Origin: a virus
Reading direction: 5' to 3' (one strand)
DNA: 20,695 nt
IMG/VR virus record: IMGVR_UViG_3300037584_000855
Coordinates: 1-20,695 of that record
Each line of letters begins with the position of its first letter. Position 1 is the first letter of the stretch. The position numbers and the translations under genes are program-made. Under the pieces are notes generated by a model. The model saw nothing but the letters and a program-made list of their open reading frames with translations, made no database searches and had not been told where the DNA came from. Below, in pieces: positions 7,142 to 13,896 of the stretch.

Positions 7142-7938
7142 GTGTTAATAGTACCCCCCATACCTGAGTGGTTAGTGCAATAATAATATAATGTTGGAGC
7201 ACCAGATGCTACTTCTATTTGTGTGTATGCACCTGAACTTCCGGGTGTTCCATTCGTTGTTACTCCAGTTGTATATTCTGAACCACCACCATGCGTACCA
7301 TCTGATGTAGTAGAAATTCTTAAAGGATGACTACTGTTACTACTATCTGATTGATCAAATCTATAACTTTGTCCTTCTACTAAATTTAATGTTGCTGCTC
7401 TACTACCATTTATATAAAAGTAATTAGAACCATAATAACTAGCTACTGTAACTGTATAAGTAGTATAAGATGATGCAGGAGTTGAAATAGTTACCGATCC
7501 TACACTTGTTGTTCCAGTAACTGCTGTTGGAGTTGCTGTATCGGCTGGTGCTGGAGTCGGTGCTGGAGTTGGTGCTGGAGTTGGAGATGGTGATGCTGCT
7601 ACTACTCCTGATAAAGTTATATTACCTAACTCACCTCTTATATCTAAACCAACTGTTTTTGAACCTAAAGCTGTTATACCGCCACCTACAGGATCAAAAG
7701 CAAAAAGTCTTGCTGATGCTTCTTCACCTGTATCTACTCTTGCATCATATAATGCTTGTGGATCAATGGTAGATACCCTATTAACATCAAACTGTGGTTG
7801 ATCTGGATCATAACACTCAGGACAAACTCTTAAACCATTTCTAGTTTTGTTTTCAACCTCATACCTTAATTCTTTTAGTTTATATGTAAATCCACATCTA
7901 TCGCATATTCCTAATGCTTTTCTACCTTGAGCATACAT
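7138..7938 (-). CDS. Zinc-ribbon protein with Pro-Thr linker and cupredoxin-like domain
   Basis: A 266-aa protein started at MYAQGRKALG, one base after the upstream stop. An in-frame ATG at 7965 adds nine hydrophobic residues but lies inside the previous gene. Residues 12-42 hold a zinc-ribbon pattern (C12-x2-C15 and C39-x2-C42: ICDRC and VCPEC). Residues about 116-132 are an SPSPTPAPTPAP-type linker made from a 12-bp tandem repeat. Residues about 155-266 are beta-rich and end LYYYCTNHSGMGGTINT. H204 (NSSHPL), C254, H257 and M260 reproduce the His-Cys-His-Met ligand set of type I copper proteins. This end domain recurs in marine phage tail proteins. Copper binding is not demonstrated; it may simply use the fold for attachment. 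Confidence 0.75.
   Translation of the reverse strand: MYAQGRKALGICDRCGFTYKLKELRYEVENKTRNGLRVCPECYDPDQPQFDVNRVSTIDPQALYDARVDTGEEASARLFAFDPVGGGITALGSKTVGLDIRGELGNITLSGVVAASPSPTPAPTPAPTPAPADTATPTAVTGTTSVGSVTISTPASSYTTYTVTVASYYGSNYFYINGSRAATLNLVEGQSYRFDQSDSSNSSHPLRISTTSDGTHGGGSEYTTGVTTNGTPGSSGAYTQIEVASGAPTLYYYCTNHSGMGGTINT
7543..7593. repeat. 12-bp tandem repeat coding for the Pro-Thr-Ala linker
   Basis: The plus strand shows successive copies of GGTGCTGGAGTT (with single-base variants), which on the coding strand give the PTPA units of the linker. Such a short in-frame repeat can expand or contract without frameshift. Confidence 0.7.
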
Positions 7939-7939
7939 A

Positions 7940-8632
7940 CTAATTATAAAAACTATAAGGAACAAATCTTACTGATGCTCTTTCTCTATCAGCATCACTA
8001 ACTTCATTCCACAATTCTAAATATCTTTGTTTTAACATTGGTATTCTTGGCATAGCTTTTTCTTTCTTACAAGCTATATTATAAGCTAAACCATAAGTCA
8101 TACATGGTATATACCTTGTTGGCACTCCAGCATTATTAGAAGCTGGCTCTCCGGTATCTTCTATTTTTTTAATATAGTAATAATGACAAGTATAAGTTTC
8201 TGCACCATCAGGAGTATTCCATAGTGTTAAAGTAGGAAATGTAACTCCTTTATCTAAATAATATAAACTAGGTTTACCTTTAGATAATTTATTAGCTATA
8301 TGTGTATATTCACTTACAGAGATTCTTCTAAGATTTTGATCAAATTGTTTTGATGTATCACTAGCATCTGTTCTTATAAAGGCTTCTACTATTTCTAAAA
8401 CATCAGTGCCTAAATTATAAGATGATGTACCTTCAGTTAATGCTTGTGTGCCTTCTGTTATTGAAAATAAATTAGTGCCTTTGTTTTGCCACTCTAAAAA
8501 TAATAAATCTAAAGCTCGTCTAGCTGTTCTGTAATCATAGCCTGAACGCATTTCTAGTCCGCATAACTCGTATGCTTCTTCAATAATATCAGATAAATCT
8601 AAATTAAATGCTGTTGTACCGCTACTTGCCAT
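7940..8632 (-). CDS. Head-to-tail connector/adaptor, P22 gp4-like
   Basis: A 230-aa protein with an N-terminal helical region (LDLSDIIEEAYELCGLEMRS, then YDYRTARRALDLLFLEWQNK and GTNLFSITEG). This is the signature start of P22 gp4-like packaged-DNA stabilisation proteins, which dock beneath the portal ring and prevent DNA leakage. The middle is beta-rich (EIVEAFIRTD, ISVSEYTHIANK, YLDKGVTFPTLTLW), and the C-terminal helix (AYNIACKKEKAMPRIPMLKQ) ends with a basic/aromatic tail (RASVRFVPYSFYN). It overlaps the end of the preceding small basic gene by 11 bases. Family membership is a recognition call, and the SU10-type adaptor further downstream is compatible with a two-ring connector. Confidence 0.75.
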   Translation of the reverse strand: MASSGTTAFNLDLSDIIEEAYELCGLEMRSGYDYRTARRALDLLFLEWQNKGTNLFSITEGTQALTEGTSSYNLGTDVLEIVEAFIRTDASDTSKQFDQNLRRISVSEYTHIANKLSKGKPSLYYLDKGVTFPTLTLWNTPDGAETYTCHYYYIKKIEDTGEPASNNAGVPTRYIPCMTYGLAYNIACKKEKAMPRIPMLKQRYLELWNEVSDADRERASVRFVPYSFYN

Positions 8633-8909
8633 GCTGTCTCCTAATAGCTTCTTTGCCTTTTTTAAAAATACTTACTACTTGATTCTTACCCATAACTTTA
8701 GCTCTTTGCTCTCCAACTGTAAGTATTTGTATTTTACGAGCAAAAGGTTTTTTAATTTTTTTTACTTTTGCAACTGTTGCTCTAGCATCAGCAGGGGTAG
8801 CAAATTTAATTCCTACAGTATCTTTTGGATTTTCATCAGTATATAACCTACGACCAGAGCCTTTAGGTTTTTTACCTGTTCCTTTTATTGGGTCTTTTTT
8901 TCTTTTCAT
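8622..8909 (-). CDS. Basic phage protein with GSGRRLYTDENPKDTV motif
   Basis: A 95-aa, very basic protein. Its N-terminus (KDPIKGTGKKPKGSGRRLYT then DENPKDTVGIKFATPADARA) is a phrase I recognise from many marine phage genomes, followed by a Lys-rich helical part (TVAKVKKIKKPFARKIQILT and VVSIFKKGKEAIRRQHGK). No function is established. The charge suggests nucleic acid or capsid-interior binding. Its start at 8909 lies inside the 37-aa ORF in another frame and lacks an obvious ribosome-binding site, so it probably depends on translation of the upstream cistron. Confidence 0.75.
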   Translation of the reverse strand: MKRKKDPIKGTGKKPKGSGRRLYTDENPKDTVGIKFATPADARATVAKVKKIKKPFARKIQILTVGEQRAKVMGKNQVVSIFKKGKEAIRRQHGK

Positions 8910-8985
8910 TTGTTCTATGTGGAACTTTTTTTCTTTTTGATGCTGGAGCTTTTAATGTGCTTTGTCTAAAAGCAGACCTAGACAT
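8872..8985 (-). CDS. 37-aa highly basic peptide, overlapping gene
   Basis: Read by hand. It starts MSRSAFRQSTLKAPASKRKK and ends VPHRTNEKKKRPNKRNR: seven Arg, eight Lys and one Glu in 37 residues. The ATG shares a base with the stop of the upstream gene (TAATG, 8983-8987), the same coupling seen at several junctions in this operon. Its last 38 bases overlap the start of the 95-aa gene in a different frame. It could be a real DNA- or RNA-binding peptide, or simply a bridge that carries ribosomes to the next start. The composition matches its neighbours, which supports it, but I know no family. Confidence 0.5.
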   Translation of the reverse strand: MSRSAFRQSTLKAPASKRKKVPHRTNEKKKRPNKRNR

Positions 8986-9296
8986 TACCATTTAACTTTA
9001 TCTGCCCAATAAGCTGCTGACATTTTACCCTTCTTAATGTTCTTACCATGCCTAGCTTTAAAAGATTTTCTTTTAGCTTTCATGCGTTTAGATTCACCTT
9101 TTTTGGGTTTACCAGCAGTTCCTGATAATGTTCCAACCTTTTTGCCTTGCTGACCAAACCTAATAGTTTTTATCTTGTCGCCTTCTTTTGCGACAACTAT
9201 ATGAGATTTTTTAGGATGATTTGGGGTACGCTTTGGTTTGTTGTACCCCGAAACACCTGCTCGTTTTAATCTCGAGTCTTTAGAAGCTCGGCTCAC
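8985..9296 (-). CDS. Basic protein with KRKSFKARH...AAYWADKVKW C-terminus
   Basis: A 103-aa Lys-rich protein starting at GTG (9294-9296); the nearest downstream ATG would remove most of it. The visible order is SRASKDSRLKRAG, a PNHPKKSHIVVAKEGDKIKT beta segment, IRFGQQGKKVG, then MKAKRKSFKARHGKNIKKGK followed by MSAAYWADKVKW. The end (KRKSF-ARH plus A-YW) resembles the end of small phage proteins with the RRKSFRARH and ARYW pattern, including a DUF6321-like group I know from large marine phages; that link is tentative. The conserved KKSHIVV...FG segment suggests a folded core rather than a simple basic tail. It belongs to a run of five basic proteins and may act in DNA or capsid-core binding. 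Confidence 0.75.
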   Translation of the reverse strand: MSRASKDSRLKRAGVSGYNKPKRTPNHPKKSHIVVAKEGDKIKTIRFGQQGKKVGTLSGTAGKPKKGESKRMKAKRKSFKARHGKNIKKGKMSAAYWADKVKW

Positions 9297-9302
9297 TAAT
9301 TA

Positions 9303-9437
9303 CTAAACCTTACCGCCAGTTTTCTTTTTAATGACTTCATTGAAAGTAGGAGTCATAGAACCTTTCTTCATTTTTGATGAATACTTAGTAGCTTTTCTTC
9401 CACCTCTCATTTTTGAGGAATATTTAGATTTTTTCAT
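9303..9437 (-). CDS. 44-aa basic peptide with duplicated KYSSKM motif
   Basis: Read by hand. It starts MKKSKYSSKMRGGRKATKYS and ends SKMKKGSMTPTFNEVIKKKT then GGKV. The motif KYSSKM occurs twice (residues 5-10 and 18-23), so the N-terminal half looks like an internal duplication. Thirteen Lys, two Arg and one Glu give a strong positive charge. The ATG overlaps the stop of the 72-aa gene (ATGA, 9434-9437) and an AAGGT sequence precedes it. The stop is followed after only six bases by the GTG of the 103-aa gene. The coupling at both ends and the amino-acid bias shared with its neighbours make it a credible gene; function is unknown. Confidence 0.65.
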   Translation of the reverse strand: MKKSKYSSKMRGGRKATKYSSKMKKGSMTPTFNEVIKKKTGGKV

Positions 9438-9652
9438 TTCTTTACCTTTTTTGTTGTTGATTTTTTAGCAGGAGCTTTTTTAGCAGCAGTTTTTTTAGCA
9501 GGGGCTTTCTTAGCTTTAGGCTTTAATTCCTTTAGCATAGCGTCAGCTTCCTTTTCTCGCATAGGACCAGCTACTAGTTCTTCTCCATTCCAAATTAAAA
9601 ATGCCGGATCACCATTAACAAAGTATCCGTTTTCTTCTTTTTTATAAGACAT
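9434..9652 (-). CDS. Small protein with histone-H1-like Lys/Ala/Pro tail
   Basis: A 72-aa protein in two parts. Residues 1-45 form a small acidic-to-neutral domain (YKKEENGYFVNGDPAFLIWN, GEELVAGPMREKEADAMLKE). Residues 46-72 are a Lys/Ala/Pro tail with PAKKTAAKKAPAKKSTTKK repeats, the composition of histone H1 tails and bacterial Hc1-like proteins. Such tails bind DNA through charge. An AAGGTGA ribosome-binding sequence lies just before the ATG. It heads the run of five basic genes. It could help condense DNA in the capsid, bind the host nucleoid, or stick to other virion proteins; the sequence does not decide. Confidence 0.75.
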   Translation of the reverse strand: MSYKKEENGYFVNGDPAFLIWNGEELVAGPMREKEADAMLKELKPKAKKAPAKKTAAKKAPAKKSTTKKVKK

Positions 9653-9660
9653 AATTCACC

Positions 9661-10071
9661 TTAGTCGTAAGATTTAATACAATGCAATACGATAAGATAT
9701 GTATCTCCAGAACTATGTCCTGTAGTTGTAAGATTAATATCTCCGTTTTTGCCTGAACCTGATGTGTTTTGTAATCCACCAAAAGGTGAAAAGTCTAAAA
9801 CGCCATCAGCACTTGGGTTTAATTCTATACACAATGTATCTGATGATGCGTTCCAAAATAAACCTATCTTAGTAAATCCTAAAATAGAATAATAAACCTT
9901 TTGTAACTTTACACCAGAACATGCTTTACCATCTAGTGAACTAACTTTTAATCCGCTTACATCAACTTTAGCGACAGCACTTTCACCAGTGCCATCGCTA
10001 ACATTTGTAAGTTGGACTATAAAATCTTTATCACTATCAATGATAGTTGTAGATGTTACTGCGTCAGCCAT
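9661..10071 (-). CDS. Conserved virion protein (putative), beta-rich
   Basis: A 136-aa protein (ADAVTSTTIIDSDKDFIVQL at the start, KVYYSILGFTKIGLFWNASS in the middle, DTYLIVLHCIKSYD at the end). The composition is that of a compact beta-sandwich with few charges. I recognise it as a frequent partner of the 194-aa protein downstream of marine phage capsid genes, without a known role. It begins three bases from the end of the 194-aa gene, so the two share a transcript. A head-decoration or neck-associated role is possible. No enzyme motif is present. Confidence 0.65.
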   Translation of the reverse strand: MADAVTSTTIIDSDKDFIVQLTNVSDGTGESAVAKVDVSGLKVSSLDGKACSGVKLQKVYYSILGFTKIGLFWNASSDTLCIELNPSADGVLDFSPFGGLQNTSGSGKNGDINLTTTGHSSGDTYLIVLHCIKSYD

Positions 10072-10073
10072 TA

Positions 10074-10658
10074 TTAACTAAAGCTATGAGAAACAGTGCC
10101 ATCACCAAAGACATGACCATTAAGAAGCCATATAGCATCTGTAATAGCTACACATCTAATATGACCGCCAATAAAACGACCATCAGTATCTGCATCCATA
10201 GTTAATCTATAATCAGCAGCAGCAGGAACATTCCATCCAGCAGTGTCAATATCTTCATTAAGAGCTACTACGCTTCCTAATTCATCTTTATCAAGCTGAA
10301 ATACCATTCCTTGAAAAGTATCTGCACTAGAAGCACCTTGTAAAATAAAAGAACCTGTAAATGTAGTACCTATATGAAATTCATAAAACAGTCCAGCAGC
10401 AGCAGCAGGTAAAGTTACTGTAATACCAGCAGCCCTATTCAAGCTAAAGATAGTTCCAGATTGTGCTGTAGTTGGAGTGTATGTTGCATCAGTAATGCTA
10501 GTAACAGGAAATAAATTGTTAAGTGTTCCTGTTGTACTAATATTACCACTTGTATCAACATCCAGATTAGTTGTAATTGCACCGGTTGTTGAGTTTTTAG
10601 TGATTTGTTCAAAACCACCTTCGGACCTAACGGGTCCATTAAAAGTTGAGTTTGCCAT
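10074..10658 (-). CDS. Putative virion surface/decoration protein
   Basis: A 194-aa protein starting MANSTFNGPVRSEGGFEQIT, followed by DVDTSGNISTTGTLNNLFPV, a beta-rich middle (GTIFSLNRAAGITVTLPAAA and YEFHIGTTFTGSFILQGASS) and an end with IRCVAITDAIWLLNGHVFGD. The N-terminal FNGPVRSEGGF phrase and the TLPAAAAGL-YEF segment occur in many marine phage structural proteins of unknown exact placement. A GAGGAAATT ribosome-binding sequence precedes the ATG. It is the first gene after the terminator that ends the capsid gene, so it either has its own promoter or relies on read-through. Confidence 0.7.
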   Translation of the reverse strand: MANSTFNGPVRSEGGFEQITKNSTTGAITTNLDVDTSGNISTTGTLNNLFPVTSITDATYTPTTAQSGTIFSLNRAAGITVTLPAAAAGLFYEFHIGTTFTGSFILQGASSADTFQGMVFQLDKDELGSVVALNEDIDTAGWNVPAAADYRLTMDADTDGRFIGGHIRCVAITDAIWLLNGHVFGDGTVSHSFS

Positions 10659-10677
10659 AATTTCCTCACGAAAATAA

Positions 10678-10719
10678 GTTCTACTGTCTTGGCTTGTCTG
10701 CTAGGTCAGTCTGTAGAAC
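10678..10719. other. Inverted repeat in the leader of the post-capsid operon
   Basis: GTTCTAC (10678-10684) and GTAGAAC (10713-10719) are exact reverse complements flanking 28 bases. On the minus-strand transcript this lies between the capsid terminator and the ribosome-binding site of the 194-aa gene. It could be a processing or stabilising hairpin, or a regulator site. Seven-base arms with a long loop are only moderate evidence. Confidence 0.4.
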
Positions 10720-10741
10720 AATTAAAAATATCCTAGATACG

Positions 10742-10766
10742 AAAAAAGGGGAGCTATTGCTCCCCT
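10742..10766 (-). terminator. Intrinsic terminator after the major capsid gene
   Basis: Read on the minus strand, a perfect 7-bp stem (GGGGAGC / GCTCCCC, arms at 10748-10754 and 10759-10765) with a four-base loop is followed directly by six Ts (10742-10747). It lies seven bases past the capsid stop codon. It probably ends or attenuates the terminase-to-capsid transcript, so that capsid genes are transcribed more than the tail genes behind it. Confidence 0.9.
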
Positions 10767-10772
10767 AAAAGT

Positions 10773-11711
10773 TTAGCTTGATCCGGGTGATCCGTAAATA
10801 CCAAGAGGATCAGATACACCAAATGAGTATCTTTCTCTTGCTTTATATCTCACATTACCGGTATCAAAATCACCATCCATAGAAGTTTCCATGCCTGTTC
10901 TATTGAAATGTTTCATTCCATTAGGAACATCAGTGATTATGAAGAAAGCATTAGTGTCGGTTAAATAATGATTAACCATGTAACCTTCAGGTATAGCCCC
11001 GTTAGTTACGATAGCATTTACATCATTATCTGATGAGCCAACTCTAAACTGAGACTCTAAAAGTCTTGTCGCTGTAAACTGCAATGCAGAAGGAACGATA
11101 AGTCTTCTAGGTCTAGCTGCAATCTTAAGACCTCTTTGATCTTTAAAAGCTGCAATTTCAATAATCGCATTTTCTAAAGAAGTTTCATTAAGGTCTGCTG
11201 CTGTGCTAGGTCTGTTAGAGTTTTTACCCCCATCCACTAATGGATGTCCATCACCGCCAGTTACACCATCACCATCTGCTGTAAACAAGTTTACTCCGTC
11301 TCCAGATTGGAAACTATTTGTAAACCCATTGTTAAGAGGATTTACAGCTTTCACTTGTTTAGTGTAAGCCATAGCTCTTGCTAGTGCTTTAGTGTATCTT
11401 GCAGATAAAGAATCATATAGATTATCTTCTATAGCTTCTTCTGTAATTGCAAAACCTAAAGCAATGGTTTCATGGTTATACCTTGCTGTAAAGCTCTCTT
11501 GTGCTGAATCATAAGTGATTGCAGAACCTTCGTCTTTAACAACCGCCTGACCAAATCCACTTAACTGAACTTCTTCTTCGAATGAACGATCTGAATTTTC
11601 AGTCTCATAGATCATGGTGTGCTCGTCTTCGTACTTTTCATACTCCATCCCAAACAAAGCGTTAAGTCCGGGTAGGAGTTCTTTTAACATTTGTGCTCTT
11701 GAAATAGCCAT
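10773..11711 (-). CDS. Major capsid protein
   Basis: A 312-aa protein, the right length for an HK97-fold coat protein without a protease domain. It begins AISRAQMLKELLPGLNALFG, continues with a charged segment (YEKYEDEHTMIYETENSDRS, then FEEEVQLSGFG) that fits the extended E-loop region, and then ARYNHETIALGFAITEEAIE and ALARAMAYTKQVKAVNPLNN. The helix-plus-loop pattern and the ending (RYKARERYSFGVSDPLGIYG) agree with capsid proteins of marine phages with this gene order. It follows a scaffold candidate and a decoration-like gene and is followed by a strong terminator. An AGGAG site lies 7 bases before the ATG. Confidence 0.88.
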   Translation of the reverse strand: MAISRAQMLKELLPGLNALFGMEYEKYEDEHTMIYETENSDRSFEEEVQLSGFGQAVVKDEGSAITYDSAQESFTARYNHETIALGFAITEEAIEDNLYDSLSARYTKALARAMAYTKQVKAVNPLNNGFTNSFQSGDGVNLFTADGDGVTGGDGHPLVDGGKNSNRPSTAADLNETSLENAIIEIAAFKDQRGLKIAARPRRLIVPSALQFTATRLLESQFRVGSSDNDVNAIVTNGAIPEGYMVNHYLTDTNAFFIITDVPNGMKHFNRTGMETSMDGDFDTGNVRYKARERYSFGVSDPLGIYGSPGSS

Positions 11712-11725
11712 ATTATTCTCCTAAA

Positions 11726-12304
11726 TTAAACGCCAGTTGTGTTATCGAGTTGATGTCCAACATTAAATTTAACGATGACATCGGTGAAAGAATCACCAAC
11801 AGAACTATCTGGTCCATCTATGAACTGCATAATTCTAAGTGGTAATGTATTGGTTGTAGCAATGGTAGATGAATCTACAGCATTTTTACTACGACCAATC
11901 GTAGTGCTTCCTGCGGTTTGAACCACAGCAACATTGTTACCTAAAGCTGTCTGTGCAAGAGAAGCGTCTCCTTGCATTTTCATTTCTAGGTAAGGATCAT
12001 CAACAACATACGCACTAATATCATCTGCTGCTAATGAAGCAGGAAATGTTTGTGAGAATGTTTTTTGATTTGTATTTGGATCAGTGTATGAAACACCTAC
12101 AAATACTCCTATGGGAGTTAATGAAGTAGTACCGGTGTCTTTTTCAACTGTACCGGCAGATACTATTTTCACAAAATCTCCATAGAATATAGCAGTACCA
12201 TAACCAGAGGCTATTTTGTAATGTCTAACTTTTCCTGTAAAGGAACCACTAGAGCTAATACAACCTACTGGCTCGGCACCCATTGGGGTAGCTGAACTAG
12301 CCAT
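11726..12304 (-). CDS. Putative capsid decoration protein
   Basis: A 192-aa beta-rich protein (SATPMGAEPVGCISSSGSFT at the start, then IASGYGTAIFYGDFVKIVSA, TPIGVFVGVSYTDP and AYVVDDPYLEMKMQGDASLA). Its position just before the major capsid gene, the small-barrel segments and the lack of charged helices are typical of head decoration or stabilising proteins. It might also be a short coat-associated protein; I cannot separate these. A TAGGAG ribosome-binding site precedes its ATG. A spacer of about 50 bases separates it from the preceding gene, the longest gap in the portal-to-capsid segment. Confidence 0.65.
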   Translation of the reverse strand: MASSATPMGAEPVGCISSSGSFTGKVRHYKIASGYGTAIFYGDFVKIVSAGTVEKDTGTTSLTPIGVFVGVSYTDPNTNQKTFSQTFPASLAADDISAYVVDDPYLEMKMQGDASLAQTALGNNVAVVQTAGSTTIGRSKNAVDSSTIATTNTLPLRIMQFIDGPDSSVGDSFTDVIVKFNVGHQLDNTTGV

Positions 12305-12357
12305 TTATATTCTCCTATAAAGAGGTTAAATAACAGCCCTAAATAAAATATTAAGTG

Positions 12358-12840
12358 TTACTTAGAGCCACCAAATGTAGTCCTACTTTTGCGATCTGGT
12401 TTTAACAGAGGCATTCGTGGATCATTTTCTTTTAAATAATTGTTGTCCACAGCTTCCATTTGGTCTGCAGCAGCTTGTCTGTAGTATTCATCTCTTTGCT
12501 GCATAAGCTCTTTTGGAGCTTTACAAAGTAATAAACCACCTACTTCTAAGTTGCCTTTTTTCGCCCATTCAGAATCCACATCAGATACTAATTTTAATTC
12601 AGGATGATCTTCTGCTTTTACAGGTTCCCATCCTTCTCTAAATTTAGCACTAACATTAGTGTTATTAGCTTGACCTAAAACACTTGTAGCTATCCACCTA
12701 AATACCCATCCATCTTGCGGTGTAGGGCTAGGTAGTTTTGATTGTGGTTCCCAACTTTGGGGTCTTGCAGAAGCCTCTCTGGATTCTGTTTCTCTTGCTG
12801 CTCTAGTAACTTCTTCGGTTACTTTATTTTCATCTGCCAT
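12358..12840 (-). CDS. Conserved protein between scaffold and decoration genes, unknown
   Basis: A 160-aa protein. The N-terminal 35 residues are polar and probably disordered (ADENKVTEEVTRAARETESR). The core contains the conserved phrases DGWVFRWIATSVLGQANNTN, FREGWEPVKAEDHPEL and VGGLLLCKAPKELMQQRDEY. The C-terminus has a helix and a basic end (KPDRKSRTTFGGSK). I recognise the WVFRWI / REGWEPV / GLLLCKAP pattern from marine phage capsid loci, always without an assigned function. Its ATG shares one base with the scaffold stop codon. A capsid or scaffold accessory role is inferred from position only. Confidence 0.7.
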   Translation of the reverse strand: MADENKVTEEVTRAARETESREASARPQSWEPQSKLPSPTPQDGWVFRWIATSVLGQANNTNVSAKFREGWEPVKAEDHPELKLVSDVDSEWAKKGNLEVGGLLLCKAPKELMQQRDEYYRQAAADQMEAVDNNYLKENDPRMPLLKPDRKSRTTFGGSK

Positions 12841-13895
12841 TATTTATTCTCCGTTTTTGCGAGTTGTTTGGCGTACTGTTCTGGTGTTATACCCAACCGC
12901 CTTGCGAGGGACACTTGGGTTGCTGTTAACTGTACTTTGCGAGGCATAGCACCATTATTTCTTGTTGCAGGTGCTACGACATTCGAGGGTTTTTTAGAGA
13001 TCACAGTTTCTGCTTCTTCTTGAATTTCTTCAGGTTCAGCAGCTACAGCATTATCTTTGCTCTCTAAAACTTTAAAAATCTGTTCTTTGCCTTTATTAAT
13101 CCTATCATAATATTCATCAGAATTTGGATGAATACCATCTTGTTCAATTAATTTTTTATGTAACCCCATGATATAACCAGTAGCTTCTTCATAATCAGGA
13201 TGTTGAAACCATGTGTTTTCTTGCAACCATTTAGTTGATCTAGGATCAATAGGCACTTGTGGTTGCTGAGGTTGTTGAACAGGTTGCTGTATCTGTTGTT
13301 GAGCAGCTTCCTGTTGTCTTTGATAATAAGCTAATTTATCAGAAGCAGATTTCTTATCAACTTGTGCTGCAAGAATCTTTTCATTTGCCTCTAACATTTT
13401 ATCTGTATTACCAGCTTCATAAGCATCTTTAAACTCAGCTTTTGCTTGTTCTAACTCAGCACTAGACTTAGCTGTGATTTGTCCTAACAAGGCTTCTTCA
13501 CCTTTATTAATTAAAGCTGAAAGTCTTTTGTTTTCACTTTGAACATTTGTAGCATAAGCTACAGCTTCTTCTCTTACTCGTTCTGCTGCTTCTTTTGCTC
13601 GTCTTTCTTCGTGAAACTCATACTTGATTTTATCAATGCGTTTCTGAACTTTATCGTTGATGCCTTCTATTTCTTCTTCTACATCATTAGATGAAGTTTC
13701 AGACTTAGGTGGCTTACGATCTTCAGGTGGTCTATCATCAATGATTTCTACTTGAAGGTCAGAATTGTTTTCTTCAGGAGCATCTTTATCTTTACCGATT
13801 TGATGTTTTACTCCAAAGAATTTTTCTTCTCTTGAAGTTTCTACAGGTTGTTTTATCTGTTCAACTTCTTGATTTGCGGTATTATTTTCAGACAT
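12840..13895 (-). CDS. Scaffold protein (putative)
   Basis: A 351-aa, highly charged, mostly helical protein. Residues about 60-200 contain a long coiled-coil stretch (EEIEGINDKVQKRIDKIKYE and FHEERRAKEAAERVREEAVA), followed by a Gln-rich segment (about 207-230, QQQIQQPVQQPQQPQVP), a short folded part (STKWLQENTWFQHPDYEEAT) and a Pro/Glu-rich region with a helical basic end (SLARRLGITPEQYAKQLAKT). Acidic N-terminus, coiled-coil core and basic C-terminus are the usual features of phage scaffolding proteins, which guide capsid assembly and then leave. It lies between the chaperonin-like gene and the capsid genes. There is no protease motif. Confidence 0.8.
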   Translation of the reverse strand: MSENNTANQEVEQIKQPVETSREEKFFGVKHQIGKDKDAPEENNSDLQVEIIDDRPPEDRKPPKSETSSNDVEEEIEGINDKVQKRIDKIKYEFHEERRAKEAAERVREEAVAYATNVQSENKRLSALINKGEEALLGQITAKSSAELEQAKAEFKDAYEAGNTDKMLEANEKILAAQVDKKSASDKLAYYQRQQEAAQQQIQQPVQQPQQPQVPIDPRSTKWLQENTWFQHPDYEEATGYIMGLHKKLIEQDGIHPNSDEYYDRINKGKEQIFKVLESKDNAVAAEPEEIQEEAETVISKKPSNVVAPATRNNGAMPRKVQLTATQVSLARRLGITPEQYAKQLAKTENK

Positions 13896-13896
13896 A

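Noticed and set aside
7939-7965. Hydrophobic nine-residue extension of the zinc-ribbon protein as a signal peptide
   Set aside because: Too short for a signal peptide, and it overlaps the end of the gp4-like gene.
10678-10719. tRNA-like or integrase attachment site
   Set aside because: Only a 7-bp inverted repeat; no tRNA cloverleaf, no integrase gene in the window.
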